Origin: Psychrobacter immobilis
GTDB taxonomy: Bacteria; Pseudomonadota; Gammaproteobacteria; Pseudomonadales; Moraxellaceae
Length of the DNA: 64,000 bases
Assembly: GCA_904846145.1 (NCBI GenBank)
Contig: CAJGZL010000001.1
Location: 310,001 to 374,000 of the forward strand
Direction: 5' to 3'
The position numbers were made by a program, and so were the translations under genes. Below are positions 47,040 through 56,139 of this stretch, piece by piece. Positions within the stretch are counted from its first letter, which is position 1. The number at the start of each line of letters is the position of its first letter. Under the pieces are notes generated by a model. It did not search any database. It saw only the letters and a program-made list of their open reading frames with translations, and was not told the origin of the DNA.

Positions 47040-48521
47040 ATGAGTTTAAATAACACAGCAGTCGCCCCTATTGACCGCGAGTATGAAATCACTATTGTTA
47101 GATTTTTTACTATCATGGCTGTCGTCTGGGGCATCGTCGGCATGAGTCTTGGTGTGTTCCTTGCCTCACAATTGGCATGGCCAGCACTTAACTTTGACAT
47201 TCCATGGCTGACATTCAGTCGTTTAAGACCACTACATACGAATGCGGTTATTTTTGCGTTCGGTGGCTGTGCTCTATTCGCAACCTCTTATTACATCGTT
47301 CAACGTACCTGTAAGACTCGGCTATTTGCCCCTTATCTTGCTTGGTTTACCTTTTGGGGCTGGCAAGCGGTTATCGTAGCAGCTGTCATTACCTTGCCAT
47401 TAGGTTTAACTTCAACTAAAGAATACGCTGAGCTTGAGTGGCCAATCGATATTTTGATTGCTTTGGTATGGATCTCTTATGCCATCGTATTCTTCGGTAC
47501 ACTTATCAAGCGTAAGACTTCGCATATCTATGTGGCTAACTGGTTCTTTGCAGCCTTTATTATTACCATTGCGTTGCTGCATATTGTAAACAGTATGGCG
47601 ATTCCTGTTGGCGCGTTTAAGTCTTACTCACTGTTTGGCGGTGCAACTGATGCCATGGTGCAGTGGTGGTACGGGCATAACGCAGTAGGTTTTTATCTGA
47701 CTGCCGCTTTCTTAGGGATGATGTATTACTTCGTTCCAGTACAGATTGGTCGTCCGATCTATTCTTACCGCTTGTCTATTGTGCATTTTTGGGCATTGAT
47801 TGCTTCATATATGTGGGCTGGTGGTCACCATTTGCATTATTCAGCACTTCCTGATTGGACGCAGTCATTAGCAATGGTATTCTCTATTATTCTATTTGCA
47901 CCTTCTTGGGGTGGTATGATTAATGGCGTGCTTACCTTGTCTGGTAGCTGGGATAAGCTTCGTACTGATCCGATTATTCGCTTTATGATTGTGGCTTTAT
48001 CATTCTACGCAATGTCTACCTTTGAAGGACCAATGATGTCTATTAAGACGGTTAATGCGTTATCGCACAATACCGACTGGACAGTAGGTCACGTACACTC
48101 AGGGGCGCTTGGCTGGGTTGGTATGATAACTATCGGCTCGTTATACGTATTATTACCACGTATCTATAATAAGCCTAAGATGTATTCTATTAGCTTAATT
48201 ACTACCCATTTTTGGCTTGCAACAGCAGGTACTATTTTCTACATTGTTTCTATGTGGATCTCAGGTATCGGTCAAGGCATGATGTGGCTGGCGACTAATC
48301 CTGATGGTACTTTGGTATACAGCTTTGTTGATACCGTTGAGTTCTCGCATTTCCCATATATTGGACGTGCTTTTGGTGGTCTATTATATGTATCAGGTAT
48401 GTTTGTTATGGCTTATAACGTTTATCGCACACTCAAAATGCCAGAGGGTAAGCCTGTAGATATCGCTGATCCAACGGATCATGAACCTAGTGTTGATGAA
48501 CCACGAACTGCTAACGTATAA
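47040..48521 (+). CDS. ccoN: cbb3-type cytochrome c oxidase subunit I
   Basis: CcoN is the catalytic subunit of the high-affinity oxidase; it carries a low-spin haem b and the haem b3-CuB site. The protein (493 residues) has 12 or more transmembrane helices and His ligands in '[16 protein letters not shown]' (low-spin haem), '[12 protein letters not shown]' (CuB), 'GGHHLHYS' (CuB pair) and '[12 protein letters not shown]' (haem ligands). Length is typical. An AAAGGA ribosome-binding site precedes the ATG. It is the first gene of ccoNOQP. Confidence 0.98.
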   Translation: MSLNNTAVAPIDREYEITIVRFFTIMAVVWGIVGMSLGVFLASQLAWPALNFDIPWLTFSRLRPLHTNAVIFAFGGCALFATSYYIVQRTCKTRLFAPYLAWFTFWGWQAVIVAAVITLPLGLTSTKEYAELEWPIDILIALVWISYAIVFFGTLIKRKTSHIYVANWFFAAFIITIALLHIVNSMAIPVGAFKSYSLFGGATDAMVQWWYGHNAVGFYLTAAFLGMMYYFVPVQIGRPIYSYRLSIVHFWALIASYMWAGGHHLHYSALPDWTQSLAMVFSIILFAPSWGGMINGVLTLSGSWDKLRTDPIIRFMIVALSFYAMSTFEGPMMSIKTVNALSHNTDWTVGHVHSGALGWVGMITIGSLYVLLPRIYNKPKMYSISLITTHFWLATAGTIFYIVSMWISGIGQGMMWLATNPDGTLVYSFVDTVEFSHFPYIGRAFGGLLYVSGMFVMAYNVYRTLKMPEGKPVDIADPTDHEPSVDEPRTANV

Positions 48522-48530
48522 GGAGCGATC

Positions 48531-49169
48531 ATGGCTGGTACACCGCATGAGATTATTGAAAAAAATACAGGCTTGTTGGTCATCGGTATCGTAATCGCAA
48601 TTAGCTTTGCAACCTTGGTTGAGATCGTACCACTGATTTATGATAACAAGGGACCTGAAGAAGGTGGAGTAAACGCTCCCCTTCCCGCCATGGAGCCATG
48701 GACAGCGCTTGAGTTTGAAGGTCGTGATGTCTATATCCGTGAAGGTTGTCACGTTTGCCATACGCAGATGGTACGACCATTACGCGCAGAAGTCGAACGT
48801 TATGGCCCTTATTCGCGCGCCGCTGAATCAACGTGGGATCACCCTTTTTTATGGGGATCTAAACGTACTGGTCCAGATTTGGCACGTGTAGGTGGACGTT
48901 ATTCTGAGGATTGGCAAAAACAGCATCTAATCAATCCACGCTCATTAGTACCTGAGTCTGTTATGCCAGGATTCCCATGGCTTGCAGAAAATGAGATCAA
49001 CGGTACTAACGTACAAGATAAAATGCGTTTATTTCGTGATCGTTTTGGTGTTCCCTATACTGAGGAAGACATTGACGGTGCTCCTGATGCCGTTCTTGGT
49101 GCAACTGAGCTTGACGCTTTGGTTGCCTATCTACAGCAGCTAGGTACAGCGATGGAAGGACAGCGCTAA
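48531..49169 (+). CDS. ccoO: cbb3-type cytochrome c oxidase subunit II (monohaem)
   Basis: CcoO carries one c-type haem and passes electrons to CcoN. One N-terminal membrane helix (about 14-36) anchors a periplasmic domain with the haem motif CHVCH (Cys73, Cys76, His77) in '[19 protein letters not shown]', plus '[12 protein letters not shown]' with the Met ligand. The 212-residue length is normal. It begins 9 bp after ccoN and its TAA overlaps the ATG of ccoQ. Confidence 0.97.
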   Translation: MAGTPHEIIEKNTGLLVIGIVIAISFATLVEIVPLIYDNKGPEEGGVNAPLPAMEPWTALEFEGRDVYIREGCHVCHTQMVRPLRAEVERYGPYSRAAESTWDHPFLWGSKRTGPDLARVGGRYSEDWQKQHLINPRSLVPESVMPGFPWLAENEINGTNVQDKMRLFRDRFGVPYTEEDIDGAPDAVLGATELDALVAYLQQLGTAMEGQR

Positions 49170-49351
49170 TGGGTATTGGTGAATTACAAACGATTGCAAC
49201 CGTTTCTGCTTTTATTGCCTTTATAGGTGTTGCATGGTGGGCGTATTCCCCAAAAAACAAAAAACGCTTCGAAGAAGATGCACAGCTTGCGCTTGATGAT
49301 GAAATGATTGATAACTTATCTGATAAGCCGCGCAATAAGGATGAAAAATGA
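49169..49351 (+). CDS. ccoQ: cbb3 oxidase subunit CcoQ
   Basis: The 60-residue protein has one membrane helix (about 8-28) with the typical 'FIGVAWWAYSPKNKKRFEEDA' segment that continues into a charged tail, as in CcoQ. CcoQ stabilises the cbb3 complex. The start codon overlaps the ccoO stop (TAATG at 49167-49171) and its end overlaps the ccoP start (ATGA at 49348), so translation is coupled. Confidence 0.93.
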   Translation: MGIGELQTIATVSAFIAFIGVAWWAYSPKNKKRFEEDAQLALDDEMIDNLSDKPRNKDEK

Positions 49352-50502
49352 CATTTTTTTGGAGTTCTTGGATTACCATACTGAGTTTTGCCTGTTGGTT
49401 AGCTATTCTTGGCGTCCTGCTAATGGTGTTGAAGTATAAGCCAGAGGTTGAAGAAGATGGTACGACAGGACATGAATATGATGGTATTCGAGAATACGAC
49501 AAGCCTTTACCTAAGTGGTGGTTAGTAATATTTTTTGGTTCAATCGTTTGGGGCGTAGCTTATTGGGTATTTTTCCCAGCTATGTTTCCGGGCTCATGGG
49601 ACGGTATTGCGACGGTAGAAGTTGATGGTGATGAAGTGCCGTGGACTTCACGCAATGAGTTATTTAGTGAGCTTGAAGCGAACGATAAAGTCTTTACGTC
49701 TAACTTTGAGAAGAGCATATTAGTCAAAGCCGACGCTGCAAGCGCGGCTAAAACACTCGGTCAATTGGATGAGCTACAAACGACTTTGCGTCGTAGTGAA
49801 TCGCCACCAGCTGATTTGCAAACTCAGATTGATGAGAAGATTGCACAGCTTGCTCCTGCTATTGAAAAACTGGCCGAAAGTCCAGAAGCCTTGAAAGTTG
49901 GTAGCCGCTTATTCTTACAGAACTGTGCGGTTTGTCACGGCTCAAATGCTAAAGGTGCGACAGGATATCCTAACTTAACGGATAATGATTGGTTATATGG
50001 TGGTGATGCTACTAACTTATTGACTACTTTGCATAAAGGTCGTATCGGTGGTATGACAGCTTGGCGTGATCAAATTGGTGAACAAGGCGTGCGTGATGTA
50101 GCAGAATATGTATTATCTATATCAGGTAATCAAGAAGGCTATGAGCTTGACAAGTCAATGGTAGCTCGAGGTGAGACAATATTTAAAGAGCCGACTAACT
50201 GTGTACTTTGTCATGGCCCTGATGCTAAGGGCATGATATCTACAGGTGCTCCTAATTTAACTGACAATATCTGGTTATATGGAGGCGATCGCGAGACTAT
50301 ACGTGAGACTTTACGCTATGGCCGCGCAGGAGTTATGCCTGAGTGGGAGACTAAATTAGGTAACGAACGTATCATGTTAGTAGTCGCTTACGTTTACTCT
50401 TTATCGGACAAAAATCCGAAGCCTGTTAAAGCTTCTGCATCAAACATTACTGCTAGTGCAAAAGCACCCGTTGTTAATGTTGAGGCTGCAAGCGCTAACT
50501 AA
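49348..50502 (+). CDS. ccoP: cbb3-type cytochrome c oxidase subunit III (dihaem)
   Basis: CcoP brings electrons from soluble cytochromes through two c-type haems. Two membrane helices (about 8-28 and 57-78) precede a periplasmic part with haem motifs CAVCH (Cys193, Cys196, His197) and CVLCH (Cys285, Cys288, His289), each followed by the usual 'NLTDN-WLYGG' segment. At 384 residues it is longer than the roughly 300 common in the family. The extra length lies in a charged, Ala/Gln/Lys-rich linker before the first haem and in an Ala/Ser/Lys tail of about 30 residues. It ends the operon, with a terminator at 50551-50582. Confidence 0.97.
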   Translation: MTFFWSSWITILSFACWLAILGVLLMVLKYKPEVEEDGTTGHEYDGIREYDKPLPKWWLVIFFGSIVWGVAYWVFFPAMFPGSWDGIATVEVDGDEVPWTSRNELFSELEANDKVFTSNFEKSILVKADAASAAKTLGQLDELQTTLRRSESPPADLQTQIDEKIAQLAPAIEKLAESPEALKVGSRLFLQNCAVCHGSNAKGATGYPNLTDNDWLYGGDATNLLTTLHKGRIGGMTAWRDQIGEQGVRDVAEYVLSISGNQEGYELDKSMVARGETIFKEPTNCVLCHGPDAKGMISTGAPNLTDNIWLYGGDRETIRETLRYGRAGVMPEWETKLGNERIMLVVAYVYSLSDKNPKPVKASASNITASAKAPVVNVEAASAN

Positions 50503-50902
50503 GTTCCTAGTTTTACTTACTAAATAGCATTATATAATTATAGAATCATTAAAAGGAGAGCTGTTAATGCAGCTCTCCTTTTTTATTATTTCAGATAGAT
50601 TAGAATCAGGCATGTGGTGCTGGACATAGATACTGTCTAGCTTTAAGCCTAATATGTATGAAAGTAATAATTGAATTATTGTAATATCTCCCCATCTATA
50701 GTAGGGAAAATGTTAAAATACTTATTGATTAATTGTATTCTGTTTATCACGGTTATTTTTACTTTACAAACCTAAAAATAGCGCATTCTGTTTCAACTAT
50801 TTACTGACACTGATAACAGCACACGCTCGTACATCTGTACTTTGTGTTATAGATTCGTTACTCATGCCAGCAGACTTATTCTTTTTCTAAAGAGGCAAGT
50901 TT
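50503..50902. other. Intergenic region between ccoP and ccoG
   Basis: This 400-bp region holds the ccoP terminator near its start and then an AT-rich stretch that must contain the ccoG promoter. No gene or clear regulator box is seen. Confidence 0.6.
50551..50582 (+). terminator. Rho-independent terminator after ccoP
   Basis: Arms AAAAGGAGAGCTG (50551-50563) and CAGCTCTCCTTTT (50570-50582) pair perfectly over 13 bp with a 6-nt loop and are followed by more T residues. It ends the ccoNOQP transcript. Confidence 0.9.
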
Positions 50903-52312
50903 ATGTCAGCACCATCATCTAATAAAATACCCGTACAGCAAATCGATCTTGATGCTACTAAGCATCGAATTCATCCTAGATTTGTTAAAGGCTTTTATCA
51001 AAACATTCGTTTTATTAGCATGTACTTCTTTTTGGCACTATTTTTGCTACTGCCTTGGCTACGCTATGATGGTAGACAAGCTATTTGGTTCGATGTGCCC
51101 TCTCAGCATTACTATATCTTTGGCATGACTTTTTTGACTCAAGACTTTTATTTTGTGGCCGCTTTTGCGCTGATCGCGGCTTTTACGCTGTTTATGGTGA
51201 CTGTCTATGCAGGGCGCGTTTGGTGTGGCTATGCTTGTCCACAGACTATTTGGACACATCTGTATCAGCATGTCGAGAAGTGGGTCATCGGTGATCGTAA
51301 TAAGCGCATAAAATTTGATAAGTCGCCGATGGGTGCAAGCAAAGTCTTTAAGCGTGGGTTAATCTATTTTATTTGGTTTGCCTTATCCGTCATCACTGCA
51401 GCTACTTTTGTCAGTTATGTTTCTGGTACTGAGTCTCTATATGGCAGTTGGCAGATGATTGGGATTATCCCTTTTCCTGATTGGCCAACATGGATATGGG
51501 TCGCGATGTTTATTTTTACTTTTGCCACTTATGCCAATGCCGGTTACATGCGCGAGCAGATGTGTATTCAGATCTGCCCTTATGGTCGTTTTCAAAGCGT
51601 CATGTTCGATAAAGACACGTTGATCGTCTCTTATGATTACGAACGAGGTGAGCCACGTGGTACTCGTAAAAAGGGTACGAATCCTGAAGATTTAGGTGAC
51701 TGTATTGAGTGCCAAATGTGTGTGCAGGTCTGCCCTACTGGTATTGATATTCGTGACGGTCTACAAGTCGCTTGTATTCAATGTGCCGCTTGTGTTGATG
51801 CTTGTAATGAGATTATGGACAAAGTTGGCTATCCACGCGGACTCATTCGCTATACTACTGAGCGTCAATTAGCCGAAAAAGAAAGTACGCGCGTATTTAG
51901 TAAGCGTCTATTTGCTTATTTGGCGTTATTAGTCGTATTGTGCGGTGGTCTAGTTTATGCTTTGACAGATCGAGTACCCTTAGAGATTGATATTCGCCGA
52001 GATCGTAACCAGCTGTCCTCTACTAATGCGCAAGGTATGATCGAAAACAGTTATGTGGTCAAGCTCACTAATAAGACTCAAGATGAGCATACTTACAAAA
52101 TTACTCTAGCGCCACAAGATGGCTTGAGCTTACAGCTGCGTTTTAATGATGTTCCTTTAGCACCAGGTGAGAGCTTTGATATGTCAGTTAGTATCTATGG
52201 CGACCCAGCTATCATTGATGAAGGACAAACACCTGTTACCCTCAATGTAGTTAGTGAAGATGGTAAATATGCAGTCAGTAAAGATAATATTTTTACTACT
52301 CAAGGTCAATAA
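50903..52312 (+). CDS. ccoG: cbb3 oxidase accessory protein CcoG (polyferredoxin)
   Basis: CcoG reduces Cu(II) to Cu(I) for delivery to the cbb3 oxidase. The 469-residue protein has about five membrane helices, a membrane-proximal 'CGYACPQTIW' motif, 'CIQICPYGRF', and two 4Fe-4S clusters with cysteines at 267, 270, 273, 277 and 291, 294, 297, 301. A C-terminal periplasmic Ig-like domain follows the last helix. This is the RdxA/FixG layout. It is the first gene after the oxidase operon, with its own promoter region. Confidence 0.95.
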   Translation: MSAPSSNKIPVQQIDLDATKHRIHPRFVKGFYQNIRFISMYFFLALFLLLPWLRYDGRQAIWFDVPSQHYYIFGMTFLTQDFYFVAAFALIAAFTLFMVTVYAGRVWCGYACPQTIWTHLYQHVEKWVIGDRNKRIKFDKSPMGASKVFKRGLIYFIWFALSVITAATFVSYVSGTESLYGSWQMIGIIPFPDWPTWIWVAMFIFTFATYANAGYMREQMCIQICPYGRFQSVMFDKDTLIVSYDYERGEPRGTRKKGTNPEDLGDCIECQMCVQVCPTGIDIRDGLQVACIQCAACVDACNEIMDKVGYPRGLIRYTTERQLAEKESTRVFSKRLFAYLALLVVLCGGLVYALTDRVPLEIDIRRDRNQLSSTNAQGMIENSYVVKLTNKTQDEHTYKITLAPQDGLSLQLRFNDVPLAPGESFDMSVSIYGDPAIIDEGQTPVTLNVVSEDGKYAVSKDNIFTTQGQ

Positions 52313-52444
52313 CTTACCCTTATAATCGCACAGTTAATCATTCGTTATTAACTGTGCATGTGTTAGTTAGCCGTACAAATAATCATTATAATAGCTTGTA
52401 TCAAATCTATATTTTATTATCTATCTTTTATTAATAGGTACTTT

Positions 52445-53032
52445 ATGTCTACTTCAGCACCAGATTTTAAGCATCAAGATAGCCAGCCTTGGTACAAGAA
52501 TTACATGGTTATTATCTTCGTAATTGGACTACCTGCTTTTGTCGTTGTGGCGTGTATTTATTTTGTTTATTACTCTTATCAGATTCGCGATAGCGTAGTC
52601 CGTGATGACTGGTATATGGATGGCAAGACTTTATATCATGATGTCTCACGCGATAAGCTGACTTATGATTTGGATCTACATGGTCAGATGCAATTTTCTG
52701 ATAATGGTGATATTACCTTTTATCTTAATTATCCTGAGCAAAGCCTGCAATCGGGTAAGCTACTCAACGGTACTCCTTTGACATATCCTGAAGAGTTGGC
52801 TTTATCCATCTCCCATGCTACTGATATCAAAAAAGATCGTGATGTCATATTGCAGCATAAAAGCGGTAATGAGTATAGCGCTCAAGCACCTGATATTGAT
52901 CCTCTAAAGGCTAAATACTATCTACAAGTGAGCCATGATGGGCAAGATGATTGGCGCATGCGTGATGTTGCTAAGCTACCTCGCGCTGAGGTAAGTTTTG
53001 ATCCGCTGCCTGTATTTGAAAAACAAAGCTAA
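52445..53032 (+). CDS. ccoH: FixH/CcoH family protein
   Basis: The 195-residue protein has one membrane helix (about 19-42, 'NYMVIIFVIGLPAFVVVACIY' in short form) and a periplasmic domain with 'NYPEQSLQSGK' and 'YYLQVSHDGQDDWRM', typical of FixH/CcoH. It is needed for cbb3 assembly or stability. It lies 132 bp after ccoG. The usual following genes ccoI (copper ATPase) and ccoS are not here; instead a terminator follows and an unrelated small gene. Confidence 0.85.
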   Translation: MSTSAPDFKHQDSQPWYKNYMVIIFVIGLPAFVVVACIYFVYYSYQIRDSVVRDDWYMDGKTLYHDVSRDKLTYDLDLHGQMQFSDNGDITFYLNYPEQSLQSGKLLNGTPLTYPEELALSISHATDIKKDRDVILQHKSGNEYSAQAPDIDPLKAKYYLQVSHDGQDDWRMRDVAKLPRAEVSFDPLPVFEKQS

Positions 53033-53072
53033 CTATTCCCTTTAAAATAAAAGTTAAGAAGGGTTTAATGAT

Positions 53073-53108
53073 AAAGCCAGTTACTACATTATCCGAGTAA
53101 CTGGCTTT
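53073..53108 (+). terminator. Rho-independent terminator after ccoH
   Basis: Arms AAAGCCAGTTACT (53073-53085) and AGTAACTGGCTTT (53096-53108) pair perfectly over 13 bp with a 10-nt loop and a trailing TTATT. It lies 40 bp after the ccoH stop. Confidence 0.88.
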
Positions 53109-53311
53109 TATTCACTCTCATTTTTATCCTATTATTTAACATTCAATAAAGATGGGGTAAGCGATGATAGCGCCATAAACATAGCGGTAACATTCGCTTG
53201 CATCATCACAGCACAGGCAGAGTATTTTTTGCCGATTAAAATTGTTATGGTAGGAGCGATCATTTTAGTGTCTATACAAAATTTTTAGTTATTATTGATG
53301 AGAGAAAAGAT

Positions 53312-53641
53312 ATGAAGCTGTTGCAAATGATACCTCTAGTCGCTGTCGGCCTATTTGTTATACCACAAGCTAATGCTGTCGATATTAAGCAAGAAAATAT
53401 AAATACTTGTATTGATGGCGCCGTCAAATACAAAGTTGCTGATAAAAATACAGCCTCTAAACTTTGCAATTGTACGATCGGTGTGCGTAGCAAAATGACT
53501 ATTGGTCAGATCTGGGAAGTAGAAAGCTATGCTGCAAGCAACAAAGACCCATCAACCCTGCCTTATGTCAAAAACATGCAACAAGAATTGCAGCAATGTA
53601 CTGTAGGGCTTGATCTGAAAAAACCACAAAAAGCGGCTTAA
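53312..53641 (+). CDS. Small exported protein with four cysteines (109 aa)
   Basis: A signal peptide ends near 'PQANA' (about residue 22). The mature part has four cysteines, three close together ('NTCIDG', 'KLCNCT') and one near the end ('QQCTV'), so two disulfides are possible. The spacing resembles small helical periplasmic proteins, but I recognise no family. It has a moderate ribosome-binding site and a terminator after it at 53670. Function is unknown. Confidence 0.7.
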   Translation: MKLLQMIPLVAVGLFVIPQANAVDIKQENINTCIDGAVKYKVADKNTASKLCNCTIGVRSKMTIGQIWEVESYAASNKDPSTLPYVKNMQQELQQCTVGLDLKKPQKAA

Positions 53642-53669
53642 GATAGATACCAATTCAACGTTAAAATAC

Positions 53670-53700
53670 AAAGACTGGCTATTATTGTCAGTCTTTTTTT
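53670..53700 (+). terminator. Rho-independent terminator
   Basis: Arms AAAGACTG (53670-53677) and CAGTCTTT (53689-53696) pair perfectly and are followed by further T residues. It ends the small exported protein gene. Confidence 0.8.
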
Positions 53701-53805
53701 TGCTACTAGTTGCCAATGAAGACGCAAAGTGTAAGACTAACCAAGCTACCATTTGAACAAAAAAACAAACAGCACTTAATCGATTCATTATAAAAGGAAT
53801 TTACT

Positions 53806-54303
53806 ATGGCCAAGCCCACCACAGAAGTCATCGCGTTACCTACATTTCCAGTATCTTTGGTTCGCAAGCTCGATGGGCATTTTATCCAAGATGACATAAG
53901 CTTAAGCGAGCTGGTTTCTCATAAAAAGAAAGGTTTAATCCTTTACTTTTATCCCAAAGATAACACTCCTGGCTGCACCACCCAAGCGAATGATTTTACT
54001 CAGTACCTAAATGCTTTTGATGATCTTGAATACGATATCATTGGCGTCTCTCGTGATAGCGTAGAGTCACACAAAAAATTTATCGAAAAGTACGATTTAC
54101 AGATTCCTTTAATTAGCGATACCAATGAACAGCTTTGCCAGTATTTTGAGGTGATTAAAGAAAAAAACATGTATGGCAAAACCACTATCGGTTTAGTACG
54201 CTCAGCATTCGTATTTGATAAAGAAGGCAAACTGACTCATGCCCAACGTAATCTGCGTGCCAAAGACTACGCTGAGCGTTTGCTGACGACCCTGACTCCT
54301 TAA
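53806..54303 (+). CDS. bcp: Peroxiredoxin, Bcp/PrxQ family
   Basis: Bcp reduces hydroperoxides with a peroxidatic cysteine. The motif 'DNTPGCTTQANDF' holds Cys57; the resolving Cys usually found five residues later is absent, so this is probably a 1-Cys type or uses another cysteine (about residue 105, in 'QLCQYF'). The 'TIGLVRSAFVFDKEGKL' segment with its Arg is standard. The 165-residue length is normal. An AAAGGAA ribosome-binding site precedes the ATG. It is a single gene. Confidence 0.93.
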   Translation: MAKPTTEVIALPTFPVSLVRKLDGHFIQDDISLSELVSHKKKGLILYFYPKDNTPGCTTQANDFTQYLNAFDDLEYDIIGVSRDSVESHKKFIEKYDLQIPLISDTNEQLCQYFEVIKEKNMYGKTTIGLVRSAFVFDKEGKLTHAQRNLRAKDYAERLLTTLTP

Positions 54304-54319
54304 CCTTTGGTGAAGGGTT
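54302..54319 (+). terminator. Weak candidate terminator after bcp
   Basis: A 7-bp stem with one G-U pair (54302-54308 and 54313-54319) and a GGTG loop overlaps the bcp stop and is followed by a broken T-run. Support is modest. Confidence 0.4.
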
Positions 54320-54551
54320 TTGACTGCTTTTGATTTAGCATTGATGCGCTAAACATTTTTGCAACAGCTCACTACGTTTATCTTGCTGCATGTCTATTCA
54401 TCTTGATTCACTCTACTTATGCATATGCTCATCAAATAAACAGCACTGATGATATTTTACGGTGACTGGCAATACAATGACTAACTGTATACTAGCTCAT
54501 AATGATGATTACTAATGTGCACTAAATACTTCTAATGCGAGAATAATAACT

Positions 54552-56060
54552 ATGAGTAAATCTAAAAATAGCGCTGATACCGACCTATCCTCTGAGCAGT
54601 CCTCAATCCAAAAAATAACCCGTAGCGTAGATGTCGCGGTAATTGGTGCAGGTACAGCAGGTCAAAACGCCTTTCGTCAAGCGAGTAAAACCACCAAAAG
54701 CATCGTTATTATTAACGAAGGGTTTTGGACGACCACCTGTGTGACCGTAGGCTGCATGCCTAGCAAACTATTAATCGCGGCGGCTGATCGCGCGCATGAC
54801 GCTAAGTACTCAGAGCAATTTGGTATTCATAGCGAGGTGACGATAAATGGCAAGCAAGTCATGGCTCGAGTACAAGCCGAACGTAGTCATTTTGAGAGCT
54901 ACATCCATAAACAAGTCGATAGTTGGCCTGATGATAAAAAGATAGCCGGTCACGCCCATATTAATAAGCAAGGTTTAATCGAGGTCAATGACGAGCTGAT
55001 TCAAGCGGATAGAATCATTATAGCTACAGGCAGCTCCCCTTTTATCCCTGATGGCTGGGATAAAAAGTTAGGCGATACCCTTCTTACCTCAGATACCATA
55101 TTCGATATGTCTGATCTACCTGAGTCGATGGCGGTTGTCGGGACGGGCGCGATAGGCTTAGAGATGGCACAAGCTTTTACTCGTTTAGGGGTTGCCGTCA
55201 CGGTATTCAATCGCGTAAACCGCGTCGGTGGACTCAAAGATAAAGACATTAATGCAAAGGCTATCGATTGCTTAAGTGCAGATTTGAAGATGCACCTTGA
55301 TAGTGAAATAACAGAAGTAGGTACCGTTGTTGCTGATGACAGCTTAGTTGCCTTCATTGACTATACAGATAAAGACGGTAATCAGGTGCGCTGGGAAGGT
55401 AATCAGGTGTTAGTGGCTACTGGACGCCGCAATAATATCGATCAATTAGGCGTTGAAAACCTTGGTGTTGAGCTTGATGATAAAAACCGTCCCAAAAATC
55501 TGAAAATAGATACGGGTCAGATTGGTGATCTTGATGTCTATATCGTCGGTGATGCTAATGCCCATATCCCTCTATTACACGTCGCTAGTGATGAGGGTTA
55601 TAGTGCCGGTAGTCGCGTCTGTGAGCAAGATGACGAGGTTTATATTCGTCCACCAGCTACCCCTTTCTCTATTATATTTACCTCACCACAAATCATTAAT
55701 GTCGGTATGTCGCAGCAAGAAATCGAGGATGATCCTGATCTTGAGTACGTCATTGGTAAAGTAAGTTTCGATAATCAAGGACGCAGCCGTATCATGAGTG
55801 TCAACTGTGGTTTACTGCATATTTATGCCTGTAAAGAGACGGATAAGATACTCGGGGCTAGTATGGTAGGTCCTGCTGCTGAGTACATTGGTCATATATT
55901 AGCGACTGCTATTACTAATGATATTTGTGTAAAGCAGCTGCTTGATACGCCTTTTTATCATCCTACTATACTGGAGGGATTGCGAACGGCATTACGTGAT
56001 GTGCAACATAAAATGGCAATACCTTTTCAGTCTCTTGATACTCAAGAAGATGGCTTTTAA
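54552..56060 (+). CDS. Dihydrolipoyl dehydrogenase-like flavoprotein
   Basis: The 502-residue protein belongs to the class I pyridine-nucleotide disulfide oxidoreductases. It has FAD-binding 'VAVIGAGTAGQNAF' (about 28-41), the redox-active pair in 'TTCVTVGCMPSK', a NAD(P)-binding 'AVVGTGAIGLEMAQAF', 'VYIVGDAN' and the C-terminal dimer motif 'FYHPTILEGLR' with the His-Pro-x-x-x-Glu pattern, in which His and Glu form the catalytic pair. It resembles lipoamide dehydrogenases and related MerA-like enzymes. It is not in an operon with a dehydrogenase complex, so it may serve the glycine cleavage system, but this is unproven. An N-terminal extension of about 25 residues is polar. Confidence 0.85.
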   Translation: MSKSKNSADTDLSSEQSSIQKITRSVDVAVIGAGTAGQNAFRQASKTTKSIVIINEGFWTTTCVTVGCMPSKLLIAAADRAHDAKYSEQFGIHSEVTINGKQVMARVQAERSHFESYIHKQVDSWPDDKKIAGHAHINKQGLIEVNDELIQADRIIIATGSSPFIPDGWDKKLGDTLLTSDTIFDMSDLPESMAVVGTGAIGLEMAQAFTRLGVAVTVFNRVNRVGGLKDKDINAKAIDCLSADLKMHLDSEITEVGTVVADDSLVAFIDYTDKDGNQVRWEGNQVLVATGRRNNIDQLGVENLGVELDDKNRPKNLKIDTGQIGDLDVYIVGDANAHIPLLHVASDEGYSAGSRVCEQDDEVYIRPPATPFSIIFTSPQIINVGMSQQEIEDDPDLEYVIGKVSFDNQGRSRIMSVNCGLLHIYACKETDKILGASMVGPAAEYIGHILATAITNDICVKQLLDTPFYHPTILEGLRTALRDVQHKMAIPFQSLDTQEDGF

Positions 56061-56139
56061 CCAGCGCCTCAGTTAAACTTCTATGCTAAGTCTATTTTGA
56101 AACAGGCCTCTTCTAAAATAGGCCCCTTCTAAAACAAGC

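Noticed and set aside
48449..48470. CCTGTAGATATC inside ccoN
   Set aside because: It lies in coding sequence of a conserved protein, lacks the second half, and has no downstream promoter context.
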